A DNA stretch of 64,000 bases from Flaccisagitta enflata (GCA_965153355.1 OZ231126.1:103540001-103604000), one strand, 5' to 3'. Positions 40,891-52,846 are shown, numbered from the stretch's first letter. Numbers and translations: made by a program. The notes: generated by a model from the sequence alone, not told the origin.

Positions 40891-42217
40891 TTGTGTGCTT
40901 CCTATTTTGATTTCGTAAATCTTATGTTTTTTTTCCTTTTTCATTTTACAGAGACGGAAGCTCGGGATCACGTTTCCAATTTGGTGCAGACAACGTCAAT
41001 TCCAGACCCAATCGTCGCCGTCAACGCAGCAGCAGCAGCAGCAACAGTGAACGCGGCAGCGCAGCAAAACGCGTGAGAAGATCTCCATCCCTCACTCCAC
41101 CATCCTCCGCTGCTTCCCCCACCGATCTGCGACACAAACTCAACCATGAACGCAATAGTAATCGCGTTCATCATCCTCCTCTACATTATTCGCCAATCTC
41201 TCCTGCCAGTTCAGAAGAAGCGTCGCCATCCAGCTCCACATCAAATTGGAAACCAAAACAAGCTGCGGAAAAAGCCATTCGCTACTCCAATGCCGCGGTG
41301 CAAGCCAACAACCAAGCCTTGGAGCAAGCCATCCACCAAAGAATCGCCGAGGCTCGGGCGCAAAACGACATCAACAACGGCGCCCCCAATCACGTCAACG
41401 GCGGCGCCCAAGCTCACGCCAACGGCGGCGCCTACGCCAACGGCGGCGCCTACGCCAACGGCGGCGCCTACGCCAACGGCGGCGCCTACGCCAACGGCGG
41501 CGCCTACGCCAACGGCGGCGCCTTACGCCAACGGCGGCGCACAACGGCGGCGCACCAACCCCGCATTCAAGCCGCACCACAGCCGCCACCCAGCAGCCGC
41601 CAGCAGCCGCACCACTTCCGCCCGCAGCAGCCGAGCCACTCGCGCCAGCCGCAGCACCCTTGGCTATCAAACAAGAACTCATCATCCCGCCCCCTTCCAT
41701 CCAGGAACCAAGCCAGCAAACAGGCCCCTCAGTTGCAGCAAGAGCGGCGCCAACTGGCGCTATATCCTACCATCAGCTCAACCCAAATTCCGCGTTTCTC
41801 CCATCGCACATCCAATACATCCAGCAACAACCAGCCCAAGCGACCCACCAACCGGCTATCAACTTCCCTCCCTCCATCCCTCCATCCTCCATCCGCCGGG
41901 ATCTATACCTCGAACTCATCAAAGCCCGCGATCAACAAGTCGCTGCCTCCGCGGCGCCGCAACTTACGTCAGAGGCGTCGACGTCAGCAGCTGCTGAGGT
42001 CACTCAGCAGGAAGGTGCGCCAAATTTGCCGTCGACTTCGTCATCTACTAAAAACAATGATCAATCTCTTCGTGAGAAACGCGGCCTCGACCCTCTTCCA
42101 CCGCTGAAGATTGAAATCCCCTCCGAAGGCATCCCCTTTGAAGGCCAGAAATTGCCCCAGAATCGCCCCCTTAATCTCCGACCCGAATCTCTGGTTTTCT
42201 CCGACGAAGACGAGTAA
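39508..42217 (+). CDS. Five-part cargo gene (4 exons): Gln/Ala/Pro-rich protein with basic N-terminal domain
   Basis: Exons 39508-40116, 40198-40352, 40497-40590 and 40952-42217, all GT-AG and phase-consistent. The start ATG is in a good context (AACCATGG). The N-terminal ~200 residues contain a Cys/His cluster (SRSCHLCGFYKKLYKHVY). Exon 2 encodes QPTPANASQR repeats. Exon 4 has an Arg/Ser region, a helical NAAVQANNQALEQAIHQRIA, ANGGAY repeats, Pro/Gln-rich stretches and an acidic end (LVFSDEDE). Two slips are seen: one near A6/T5 runs at about 39770, and one in the 15-bp ANGGAY repeat near 41522. An AATAAA lies at 42588. I recognise no family; it looks like a nuclear regulatory protein, by inference. 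Confidence 0.65.
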
Positions 42218-42733
42218 TCAGTGTCTTTCTTTGGTCATTCATGATTTTTTTTTTCCTTGTAGCTTTTTTCAAAACCCATTTAGTATGTCTTTTCTTGATT
42301 TGTTTGCTGATTGCATATCATCAACGTACATTCAATACACAATCATTTTGTACATATTTTCTCTTGTTGTCTTTTTATCTTTTGTATTTCATTCCATCGT
42401 GGCATTTTCTACCATTTCCATGCATCGTTATTATGTTTTATTGCATTGCATCTGCATATTCATATGCAGTATTACTTTGTACTATATTACTGGTTGTATC
42501 TATCTATATTACAGTGTAATTAAGACGTATTGCCTAACTGAGACGTATAAAAAGATGTACTGATTGCAAACTGTTTTATTAATTCACAATAAAAAACATT
42601 AAAATTACAAAAAAAAATACTTTTTTTTTGCTTGAAATGTACAAAATTCACAAAATCAAATCAAAAAGACAGTTAGCTAATAATCAAGTCAGTGCAGAAT
42701 GAAAAAACAGAATGTACCATAGATTTTTTTTTG

Positions 42734-43115
42734 GGTACCGCTGATCACAAATTAGGTCTTTTGGGTACCGCTGATCACAAATTAGGTCTTTTGGGTACCG
42801 CTGATCACAAATTAGGTCTTTTGGGTACCGCTGATTACAAATTCTTTTCTTTTGGGTCGCTGATCACAAATTAGGCTTTTGGGTACCGCTGTACCATAGA
42901 TTACTTTTGGGTACCGCTGATCACAAATTAGGTCTTTTGGGTACCGCTGATCACAAATTAGGTCTTTTGGGTATCGCTGATCATAAATTAGGCCTTTTGG
43001 GTATCGCTGATCACAAATTAGGTCTTTTGGGTACCGCTGATCACAAATTAGGCTTTTTTTGGGTATCGCTGATCATAAATTAGGCCTTTTGGGTACCTTA
43101 TGGATACCTTTTGGG
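42734..43115 (+). repeat. 30-bp minisatellite (GGGTACCGCTGATCACAAAT unit)
   Basis: About a dozen 30-bp units that continue TAGGTCTTTT after the shown core. It shares GGTAYCGCTGAYCACA with the blocks beside F1 copies 1 and 3 and with 43662, so it likely arose by tandem growth of that dispersed sequence. The unit contains the palindrome TGATCA. Confidence 0.8.
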
Positions 43116-43334
43116 TAATTAAACCAAATTTCATCTCTCTATATTGAGAAACCTCCAAGTTATCGCCAACTGCTTCATCATACTGCATCCTGCATCCTCA
43201 AAAAAATTCCCAAAACGACTGTTCTACAGCCTTGTCCGTCTGTCTGTCTGGCTATTTTGGTGTTCCACAGCCATGTCCATCCGTCCGACTATTTTAAGGT
43301 TTTTTTTTTCTGCCCTCTTGAAGCCATCATTTTT

Positions 43335-43620
43335 GGGCAGCGGCCCCAAAAGCCAATGACCTAACATTCCAAATAGGGCATTTTTCTACAGTTTTCATCT
43401 GTGTGCCCCCTTTTTTTTCTTTTTCAAAGCTACAAATTAGACCTTCAGAGCTAAATCAGGCCTTAAAGCACCAAATCAGGCCTCTTAAAACTAAATCAGA
43501 CCTATAAGCACCAAATTAGGTCCCTTAGACTACAAATCAAGCATCACAGCCCCCCAAACCAGTTTCTCAAACCAAAGTAGTGGAATCATGTGTCATTGGC
43601 CCCTCCGGGGCCGCTGCCCC
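43335..43620. mobile_element. Family F1 MITE-like element (divergent copy 4)
   Basis: The ends are GGGCAGCGGCCCCAAAAGCC and the reverse complement GGCCCCTCCGGGGCCGCTGC. The interior is a degenerate ACCAAATCAGGCCTCTTA tandem array. It is inserted inside the Polinton, 3' of the Q/A/P-rich gene. The inner TIR portion differs from copies 1-3 (CCAATGAC in place of the TCCTGTAGAACACAGG section). Confidence 0.65.
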
Positions 43621-43850
43621 TCTTATCCTTTTATTCCCACATATACCAACTTAAGGGCATAGGGTACCGCTGACTATGTAACGAGTTTCACAGTCATGTC
43701 CGTCCATCTGTTGCCTATTTTAGTCCGTCTTTTAGTGCTAAAACTCTATCTGGTTGTTTAACACTAATCTCAAAGCTAGATGATAAGATGGAAAAACAAA
43801 GAAGTAATGCGATTATAAGTCTATTTCAATGACACAATTAATAGCACAAA

Positions 43851-44288
43851 TTAATGAAAACAAACACCGTCAAGTTCATGGAAAAGTTTGACATTTTGGA
43901 CAAGTTTCATAAGAGAGAATTCCGGGCCAAGAGTGGATTCAATCAAATCTAAGTCTATGCTAAAAATGTGTTGATATGCACGTCTGGGTGTCAAATCGGC
44001 GTGGATGTCGCGGAAATATGCGGATAAATAAGTGTTTGTGACCGCCATGACTTCTAGTTTCTCCCAGATGATTTGCCTTGTATGCGAATTTTGCGTTTCG
44101 ATGTAAGAGTCTTGCAATTCTTCTTCTAAATTGAACCATCCAGCTTCTTCAATCATTTGTTTGATATATGCTTGGCGAATGTTTTTTTTTGCTTTGCTAG
44201 CACGGCAATTTGGGCACTTTGGTTTCATTTTTCTGTGCAAGCATGTGTTTGTGTGATTTGCGTGTGTTTCTATGAAATACATGTACAA
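43851..44288 (-). CDS. Small Cys-containing cargo protein A
   Basis: Up to 145 residues from the first ATG. A second ATG at 44228 gives 125 residues starting MKPKCPNCRASKAKK, which I prefer because the neighbouring protein also begins near its Cys motif. One CPxC motif, the rest helical and mixed-charge. There is no known family. The next gene upstream (44332-44730) has similar size, orientation and N-terminal Cys motif, so the two may be diverged duplicates. Confidence 0.5.
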   Translation of the reverse strand: MYMYFIETHANHTNTCLHRKMKPKCPNCRASKAKKNIRQAYIKQMIEEAGWFNLEEELQDSYIETQNSHTRQIIWEKLEVMAVTNTYLSAYFRDIHADLTPRRAYQHIFSIDLDLIESTLGPEFSLMKLVQNVKLFHELDGVCFH

Positions 44289-44331
44289 AAATAGAATGAA
44301 ATATGTACAAGTAAAAGTAAATGCTAAGTCT

Positions 44332-44730
44332 TTATTTTGTTAACATAAGGCAGTCGTCCATGTATGCTTTGAAATAATGAGCTAATTCTCCCATTAGCTC
44401 GTTTCCAAGTGTTTCTATTGCGTTTTGGAGGGGAAATCGGAAAAGGACGCAAAACGCGTCGTGGAAAGCGTCCATTTCAAACTTGAGGAAGAATTCGCGA
44501 ATCGTGAACTGCATGCGATGCATCATTTTGATACGATGGTTGAGTGAGATGCGTGTTGCTTCATCGTCGCACCCAAGGCTCACGCGATCTTCCCAACACT
44601 CTAAAATGCGCGTGAATGACGCATCAACCATGACGCGTCGGATCGTGTCTCGCCGCTTTGCCACCAAGATGCTGAAATTGAGACATGGGGCACAATGACG
44701 GCCCTTTGTAGGACATGCGATGTCTTCCAT
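44332..44730 (-). CDS. Small Cys-containing cargo protein B
   Basis: 132 residues. The N-terminus has CPTKGRHCAPC, then basic and helical segments (LVAKRRDTIRRVMVDASF, RIKMMHRMQFTIREFFLKFE), ending AYMDDCLMLTK. Composition and codon usage are those of a real protein. It lies in the same strand as polB and downstream of it. No function is recognised. A CxxC near the N-terminus may bind zinc. Confidence 0.5.
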   Translation of the reverse strand: MEDIACPTKGRHCAPCLNFSILVAKRRDTIRRVMVDASFTRILECWEDRVSLGCDDEATRISLNHRIKMMHRMQFTIREFFLKFEMDAFHDAFCVLFRFPLQNAIETLGNELMGELAHYFKAYMDDCLMLTK

Positions 44731-45151
44731 CTTTGGTCTTTTGCGGCGATTTTAGTGTTTTTTTAGTCTTTGTTTGTTTGCTTTGTTTGCTTGTTTTGTT
44801 TGTATCTTTGTTTTTCCGACTGTGATAACAATGAACAAATGAGCATAAACGAAATGAAATAGGCACAAAAATGAATTATAAAATAATGAACAAATGATGC
44901 ACAATGATACATGCTAATCTATACATACAATAATACATGCTAATTTGCAACAGCAGCAGTAACAGGGATTGACCCTGCCCCAAGAGGGGCTGGGGGGGGA
45001 ACGAAGAAGGTGGGGCGGGGTTGGAGATAGGACTGTAATGACCCTGCCCGATGTCGTTTTTTTCATGGGGGTGGGGGCGGGGGCGGAGATAAGGCTGTAA
45101 TGACCCTGCCCAATGCCGTTTTTCATGTTTTTGCATGGATTTGAGTGATTT
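44731..45151. other. Spacer downstream of polB with a two-copy 70-bp repeat
   Basis: GTAATGACCCTGCCC-centred segments at about 45020 and 45090 form a direct repeat with G-rich linkers. TTTGTTTG-rich DNA lies at 44755-44810. There is no gene. Confidence 0.45.
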
Positions 45152-48100
45152 TTAGCTGGTTTCACCTATATTTCGACAGACTGTGTCTAAAAGTTCCCAA
45201 CATTCTTCAATGAGTGGTATTAATCTATTGCCATAACTTAAGCTGTGAATATTCCCACTAAGACAATATCTTTTCAGCTCTAATTTGTCAGTTAGTTTTT
45301 TTGTAAAAGTTTCATGAGATAACTGCAAATTTTTACTACGTATGGAAGACTGTGAGCAAAGCATTTCATATTTCGGTCCCAGTAAAAAACGGTAAAAATG
45401 ATCAAATCTCAAAGATAAGTGTTTTTGTGTCACTCCTTTTACCTTAATAATTTCTGAATTATTTTCTAGTAATATCGCATACAATTTACACTTATGACCC
45501 ACAAAAATTTTTATTTGCGATGGGCATTCCCATCCTAACGTGCCAAGCCTTTTTCTATTGGTCACTTTAAGGTCCAAAAGTCGTTTTTTCTCCAATTCTG
45601 AGATATCCTGGGTGAAGAAAATATGGTTGTCCCCTAGAGCCGATGAGTCGATTATCGAAGCCATCTCGCGATGAATAACGAAGATATCTTTGGCCTCAGT
45701 GGTGGGAGGGGCTGCAGTAGCCTCAAGGCTGTTTTTGTCAAGACAATAAGGCCATAGGTTATTGCAATTATTATCATTAAATGTATGTAATGTCATCTGG
45801 CTGTCCGTGTCACTATAGGTTAGCCTATTAATATAATAATTATGACCTAATTTAACATTGCTAATATCGTAGTAATATATTAGCATCTGTCTTTTGGCTA
45901 ATTGTAATATTTGAAACGCGATATGAATCGGATTGGATGCGACATAAGATTTTTTATGAAAAGTCACAATACCGCTGCCAGTAGTAAATTCTTTAAATGA
46001 CTTGAAATGTAATTTTTGAACATTTTTAACAAAACTTTTTTTGTCATGTACTATGACAGCATCTAGATAGTTTTTTTGGGAACTAGCCGATTTCCCATAA
46101 AAAATGCAGGATAATTCCTTGCATAATTGCATTTGTAGCTTGGTTTTAGCCTGTCTGCGTTTTTCTGTAAACATAGTCATGACATTAGTGATGTAATCTT
46201 CCATTTCAAATTCTATAATACTTTTAACATTCAATAATATCAAATTATGGCTAAGACACCAGCGCAAGTACCTCCAATCTAATACAATATCTTCTTTGTC
46301 TAATAAGCTTAAAACCAGCCCTTCATTTTTGTCCTCTTTTTTGTTTAATTTCTCCATTAATTTAACTTGTAGACGTGATAGAATATTTTTTGTTATATAA
46401 ATATAATGGGGACAGGGAGGGAAACTATCAAATTTCTGGTGATGTTCAGGCCTGATTCTAATAGAGCACACAAAAACTAAGCCAATATGCAAATTAGCTT
46501 CATCTTCATTTTGGCGTAAAATCGCGTGCGTGTCCGTCCATCTGTCCCAGATGTAGTCTGACTTCATTTTTTGAAAATACTCATCTACCTGGGTGGGTGT
46601 CCATTCTTTAAAGTTTTTGTATGCAAAATAGTTATCTATTGTCTGAGCTGGATAAAGAGACATAAAGTCAAGGTATGAAAATTGGCTAATTGGCTTACTA
46701 GGGTCATATCCACTCACAGAGGGCGCATTTGCCTTTGCTCTTTTGTTTACCAGCGTGACGCAACCTCCAATAGCCCCCCTAGTGAGTGTTGTGTGAATCG
46801 ACGCTGATTCTATGCAATGCAATGGCACTTTTACTTTTTTGCAGAAAATATTCCATGAATACTGTGCAGCCGTATCATACTGTAAAATACATACCCCATA
46901 ACTATGAAAATAGTCTCTAGCTATACTTTGTAGTATTGAAGCTAGTGAAAGGGTGTCAATAAGGAGATAGAAAGAAAGATAAAGATCTAGATTAGGCTCA
47001 ATGTTATGCTCATTTGCATATTTGCATAACTGATCAAAAACATCAGTAGCAAATTTATAATCTTCGTTTGAAATTCCATTTGGAGGATAGGAATCCTTCC
47101 AAAATTGCTGTAAAGGAAGTTCCTGTAATTCCAGAAAGTCTGGCGAGCGCCATTCCATATAAGGGAAAAAGTTCTTTGATGTAAGGAACCTTTCATCTAT
47201 AAACTTTAAGTAACCATGGCGATAAAGATACTGATACAAATGTGAAAACTGCTCAGATACTGTTTTTTCTCCATTGTCAACTTCATATCTTAAATTTTTA
47301 ATCAAATTGGATAAACTTTGATGGCTCAAAATCAATAAAGAATCGCGAAAAAAAATTTTTTAGTAATGTTCACAATATTTTATGCCCAATTTTACCTTTT
47401 GAAACTACTTCCATACATAAAAAACACATGGGAATCACAGAAAAACAAATAAATTTACTCTCATTTGAAGGAAGCGCGTCTACTGATTTGATTAACGGTT
47501 TTTCAGTATTAAATGATTCAAGCATACAATTTAAAATGGGACCATTGTCGAAATTTTTCCCGTTGTGTGAATGGCATGTTATAGAGGCCAATGGTCCATT
47601 GTTAAAATAAGCTCTTGCTAAATTACATTTGCTACAGATATAACCATAGGTCATAGGCTCATTATTTTTACTGCTGGGGTTATTAGGTCCGCCCAAAAAG
47701 TAATCGTGGTCTAAATGTGGTATATTATCAGAGCTATAGCAGCTACCGCAGGTAGGGCAAGTTTTTCCCTTGATTAACTTAGATTTTTGTTCTTTTGTCA
47801 AATAGTATTTGGAATATATACTTTTTATACATCTAATGCGCCCTTTGGCTTCTTTGGCAATGGAAAATATGTTCAAAATGAGATTTTTTATGCAGTCTTG
47901 TCCCCTATGGATCTCTGACTGAAAAGGTTTCGTTTTCAAGGTAACTACTTCTAAATCATCAAATTGATTAGGCTCTATAACATTAAAACCTGAGCAAAAA
48001 GCCATATAAGGTATCAAATTATATTTATGTTCATTCTCTTTTTCGTGGAATGTCTCAATATCGAATGCGATCGAAAAAGGGGTTAAGACTTCCCCTTTGA

Positions 48101-50215
48101 TCTTAGTCTTATTCAATAATGGGGGTTGAAGTTGACCATTTTTGTCTTTTTTCCATGTTGGCATGATCATTCTAGGGGTTGACTTATGTATACTTTTACA
48201 AAATTTTGTGTGAAGCAAAAAATTTGCTAAAAAAAGATGTGTTGAAGTACATTGTCTACAAAAATACACTTCCCCTTTGTGTTTGCTCTTTGTTTTAAGA
48301 AAATTAGGTGCATAAAATAAACAAAAGTGACCATTTTCATTTTCATCCTTAAAAAACAAAGGTCGATTTGATTTTGTTCATAACTGTGAAATTGTTCAAT
48401 GGGAGTTAAAACCAAATCAGTTAAGCTAGTTGTAGGGGATTTGGGGTTATCATCTTGTGGATTGTCACAAAAAAATGAGAAAAATTCATTATCATCAATA
48501 TCAAAGCCAAAAAAATGAACATTTATAGGAGATAATCCTAGGGTATTTACAAACTTAGCTAAATTTCGCGAATTCAACTCTAATGGGTATGAAATTTTAG
48601 TTTTGGTCCTTTCATATAGCAATGAAAAGGTAGCTCCATAATTTTGATGTAACCAACTTTCCGTTAATACACTGTTACTTATTTTTCTCAAAGATTTTTG
48701 GAGTAATGTATAGTTATCTTTGGCTATCTTTTTTTCTACCAAAAAGATACTTAGACACCAGATAACGCAGAAAAAATTGCGACTTGGTGGTGATATCAAA
48801 AAGCCTGACCGCATTTTACTGTATCTTTTTTGCAGTGTGCTTGGCAATGGTAAAAATCCAGCAATTTTCAATGGGTTTGATTTATAAAGGTGTACCTTGA
48901 TTCTAAGCACATCTAAAATGATATAGTTTGACTCTCCAGAAGTCCAATACTCACTTTTCTCCTCTGCCTCTTCTATCATAAGGTTAATCAAGTCATTTAA
49001 GTCGGTTTCTCTATTGAATAATTGTGTTTTTGAAATAATATTTCTTAGCTTGTCATAGTTTACGTCATTCTCTCTATCATTTTCATCTGTGTAAAGTGGG
49101 GTAGCCTTGCGATAGAGGATAAAAGTCTCTATGTATATTTTCCAGTTATTTTTTATTTCTAGTCTTTTTTTTAATTCATCTATGATATCATTTTTTATTT
49201 CTGCATAGACTTGTGTTAAATCTTCATTAACTTTTTGGGAATTAAATGTTATTATTTCACCTTCACCATCAAATATTGTTTTTGTAGTTTTGGTAAAATT
49301 CATTTTATCACTGTCTTTTTGCCCCCCTTTTTTCTTATATATGCAGTTTGAAATATGTTTATCTACAATGTCTTGACTTACGCTGTCACTAAACTTTTTT
49401 TGACAATTTGAGCATATTTTTTTTGACTGGTATGGTTCTAAAACGCATCTTTGATTTTCTACATAAATGTTTTCTTTAAGTTTAGAGCACCTATCTAAAA
49501 ATTGATTTTGAATTGTATCAAAATCAGGCCCATGTTTCTTTTTATGCCTTGAACGGTTATTGCCTAGTAAATCACAAACATAATAAGAGCAAAAATAACA
49601 ATAGCCTTGCATATAACTGCTATGCTCATGAATAAAATGATATGATTTTGCATTTTCATTTCTAAAATTAGTTTTGGGACAAAAGGCACAAATGCTTAAA
49701 TCAGAAAAAAATATTTTCATAGGCTTTTTTGCTCTAGTATGTTTGGCAGCATTATGTATTTCAAGGTCCTCAGGTTTGATAAATGTTAATTTGCATATGG
49801 CACGTGTTAATTTTATTCCACCAACCTGAGAAAGGCTGTTTTTTTCCTTTTTTTCTGATTTCCTCCCTTGCTGCAGCAAATTCGTCAGCTGTTGTTGACG
49901 TTGCTGTTGCTGCTGAACGGGAGCTGCTGCTGCTGCTGTTGCAAATGATTGCTGGGGTTGATGGTACGCATGCTTTGGCATTGGAGCAACAAAGGATGAC
50001 TGCTGTAGAGACGTAAAAGGCTGGGGCTGGGGCGGTTGGAGCTGTTGGGGTGATTGAAAGGGCAGGGTTGGCTGAAATGGATGGGACGGCGGCTGGGGCA
50101 GCGGATGGGCTGATGACTGAGGCACCACTCCAAAGGCGCTTGGAACCATCTGCTGCTGGAGACTCTGTTGCTTGAATTGATGAGTGGCGTTGAACAACAT
50201 TTCATCTCCTTCCAT
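45152..50215 (-). pseudogene. polB: Polinton protein-primed-type DNA polymerase B, in three frames
   Basis: Part 1 (50215 to ~48368) has a Gln/Pro-rich start and several C2H2/CxxC zinc-finger-like sites (CAFCPKTNF, YCYFCSYYVC, CSNCQKKF). Part 2 (to ~47371) has the exonuclease motifs FDIETF and HNGKNFDN. Part 3 (to 45152) has FFPYMEW, motif A YLDFMSLYP, motif B LSCIFYGKSAS, motif C YSDTDSQM and IKVKGVTQKH. The breaks are a one-base slip near the T6 run at ~48355-48370, and a TGA plus slip at the T8 run near 47350-47372. The N-terminal extension makes it about 1,700 residues, longer than usual. An acceptor-like TTTTTCAG at 50245 hints at a 5' exon. The enzyme would replicate the element, but this copy needs the breaks to be artefacts to work. 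Confidence 0.85.
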
Positions 50216-50456
50216 CAGCAAACTTGCTTCTTCGTCGAGAAGGCCTGAAAAATAAAGCAGTTAAAATTTGTTCATTTCTCCAACTGTAAGAACTGATGTT
50301 CTTTGGTTTCGTAGAGGGCGCATGCAAACGATCACATTACGCGACTACGGAAAAACTTTCCTGACCAAAGAAGAAAAAAAAAATTATTTCCTGATGTTTA
50401 CCCATCGTTCTATCACGCGTTTATTATCAATTTGCGCATTACTGCTTCGTGCATTG

Positions 50457-50711
50457 CACACGCTAGATGCACACGCTAAACGCACACGCTAGATGCACAC
50501 GCTAAACGCACACGGTAAACGCACACGCTAGATGCACACGCTAAACGCACACGCTAAACGCACACGCTAGATGCACACGCTAAACGCACACGCTAAACGC
50601 ACACGCTAAACGCACACGCTAAACGCACACGCTAAACGCACACGCTAAACGCACACGCTAAATGCACACGCTAAACGCACACGCTAAACGCACACGCTAA
50701 ACGCACACGCT
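50457..50711 (+). repeat. 13-bp tandem array between divergent genes
   Basis: About 19 units of CACACGCTAAACG with a CACACGCTAGATG variant at intervals near the left side. It lies between polB (minus) and the membrane-protein gene (plus). It could be a protein-binding array or simply a minisatellite. Confidence 0.75.
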
Positions 50712-50769
50712 CAATGTGATCTATAATAAAACTTTCATTCATTCAACAGGAAGTTGATAAGATATTACG

Positions 50770-51921
50770 ATGGACGGTCCAACGACGTACCGCAAATGCA
50801 GAGATTACCAGGTGATTAAATCATGAACACTTATTAAAACATCATATGTTCAAAGTCTTGTAAATGAGATAGAGATAGCTACTAGTAAATGAATGTTCTT
50901 ATTTTGTTCTTATACTATAGGAAGCGATCGAAGTTGATGAAGAAGAAGCAGAGTTGGAGTGCATGGAGGAAGCGGGAGGGTGGATTGATGGCGATGGGAA
51001 GTGGAATGAGAAAGTGGATGATGCAGGTGACAGTGTGGAGGTGGTGACGGATGGTGGCATGGGTGGTGGTGGTGGTGGTGGCGATGCTGCTTCATCTCCG
51101 CGCCCCGATTCCGGCGCCGATTCGCCGACGCCATCTCACGCCGGTCGTGCCCCTGCCTCAGCCTTTGAGGAATGGCTGGCTGAGCAGTCGGATTTTGAAG
51201 TTGGTAAGTAAGATATATTCTCCATTTCCCGAAGATTGATGTATGTATTCATCAGTGTCAGTGTCAGTGTCAGTGTCAGTGTCAGTGTCAGTGTCAGTTC
51301 TGTATGTATCTGTTATTGTTTCCTCTTATTTTAGGCCTGATTGCGATTGCTATCATCGTCGTCATCATCGCAGCCATTGGGCTCTATCTTTATCGTCGTT
51401 GTCAAGGTCAAAATGGTCCTGCCCATCCGTCCGTCGGTGCCCCTGCCCGTCCATCGGTTGGCGCCCCTGCCCGTCCATCGGTTGGCGCCCCTGCCCGTCC
51501 ATCCGTCGGCCATCCGTCTCCTCATTGTCGTCGTCTCGCTCAAAATGGTGCCCGTCCATCCGTCGGTGCCCCGGTCCATCCATCCGTCGGTCGTTCCTCT
51601 CCTCATCGTCATCGGCTCTCTCAAGATGGTCCCCGTCCGTCCGTCGGTTCCCCGGTCCGTCCGTCTGCCGATCCTACATCTCCTCTCCTTCATTCCGATC
51701 GCTTCCTGCCTCTCGCCAACTCAACCTTCAACACCACTTCTCACTTCTCACTGCCTTCGCCTGATTTCACTCCACCGCCGCTTCCTTCTCTCAACTCCAC
51801 CTCTTTCTCACTTCCTCCACCCGATTTCACCCCACCACCTCCGCCTCTTGACTCATCTTCTGTCACCGATCTCGACATTACCTCATTTAATCTAAGCTGC
51901 CCAAAACTTCCCCCCCCCTAA
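50770..51921 (+). CDS. Single-pass membrane protein with Pro-rich tail, three exons
   Basis: Exons 50770-50811, 50921-51203 and 51335-51921; donors CAG|GTGATT and TTG|GTAAGT; acceptors ACTATAG and TTTTAG; phases 0 and 1 consistent. About 303 residues: a short N-terminal exon, an acidic and Gly-rich ~100-residue region, a 20-residue membrane segment LIAIAIIVVIIAAIGLYLYR followed by RRC, then ~170 residues of Pro/Ser-rich repeats (ARPSVGAP units). There is no N-terminal signal peptide. The tail units resemble translated F2 array DNA. The function is unknown; it is one of three membrane proteins in this Polinton half. Confidence 0.7.
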
Positions 51922-52285
51922 ACTGCCCTAGGTCGGTCCGTCGGTACGTAGGTTGATCTCTATGGAGTCAGTGCGTGTAGGCTCAGTACGTAAGTCGTTG
52001 TGTCGTTAGTTGTTTTTTTTTATTCTACAGTCCAATTAAAGTCAGTCGGTTATGTCTTCTCAATTAACTTTAGTCAATCGGTCTTGTCTGATTCATTATT
52101 TTACTGTCGGTTATTGTCATTACTATGTCATCATGTCTGTCATCATGTCTGTCGTTTCTATGTCGTTTTTTCTTATGTCATTATGTCTGTCGGTAGGTCT
52201 ATATGTCATTAAACTGTCATTTGTCCTCATATTTTGATCATTCATTATATCGTTTTAACGGATATCAAGGGGCTAACAAATTTTA
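51922..52285. other. Spacer, no gene
   Basis: GTCGGT/ATGTCTGTC-type simple sequence and unique DNA between convergent genes. An F2-like CGGTCCGTCGGTACG remnant lies at 51932. Confidence 0.45.
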
Positions 52286-52479
52286 TTAGTTATCCTGTAT
52301 ATACTCACGTTTTAGCGCCCGAACGATGATTCTTTGGCGATGATACGGAGAAAAACGGCGGCCTGATTGACCAACGTAGCGACGTGTAACGATGGGTGAG
52401 GGATGAAAATTTGAGTTGGGATGAAAATACGAATTTTGGGGCTGAATCTGCCCAAAAAACTGCTGCTGCTGTTGTTGTA

Positions 52480-52570
<91 letters not shown>

Positions 52571-52644
52571 GTTGTTGTTGTTGATGATAAAAGTTTTGGG
52601 GAATCGATGAAAATTGGGTTGGTGGAGGAGGATAGAGTGGAGGA

Positions 52645-52679
<35 letters not shown>

Positions 52680-52846
52680 ATTTTGAGAGCTGTCCAGGGA
52701 GTTGAGGATGTCCTCAAGCTCCCAGGGCTCAAAGTCGAAAGTTTGTGAGTCTTTTTTTTCTTGAGGGGAATCTTTTGGGGCTGATTTGAGTTTCCAATTC
52801 AGCCCCAATTGATTTTCAATGTCTTTTGGAGACTGGTTATCCATGA
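52286..52846 (-). CDS. Poly-Gln cargo protein
   Basis: Starts MDNQSPKDIENQLGLNWKLK, with an acidic segment (FDFEPWELEDILNSLDS) that resembles an activation domain, then Gln runs, PPLYPPPPTQF, a ~30-unit CAA array and a C-terminus with FFGQIQPQNSYFHPNS and a basic end. An extra base in the CAA array (CAACAAACAAC, about 52565-52572) shifts the frame between the two halves, so the array length is either mutant or misassembled. It is probably nuclear, by inference from composition. No family is recognised. Confidence 0.55.

Noticed and set aside
42734-43115. CRISPR-like array
   Set aside because: Head-to-tail 30-bp units without unique spacers, in a eukaryotic context.
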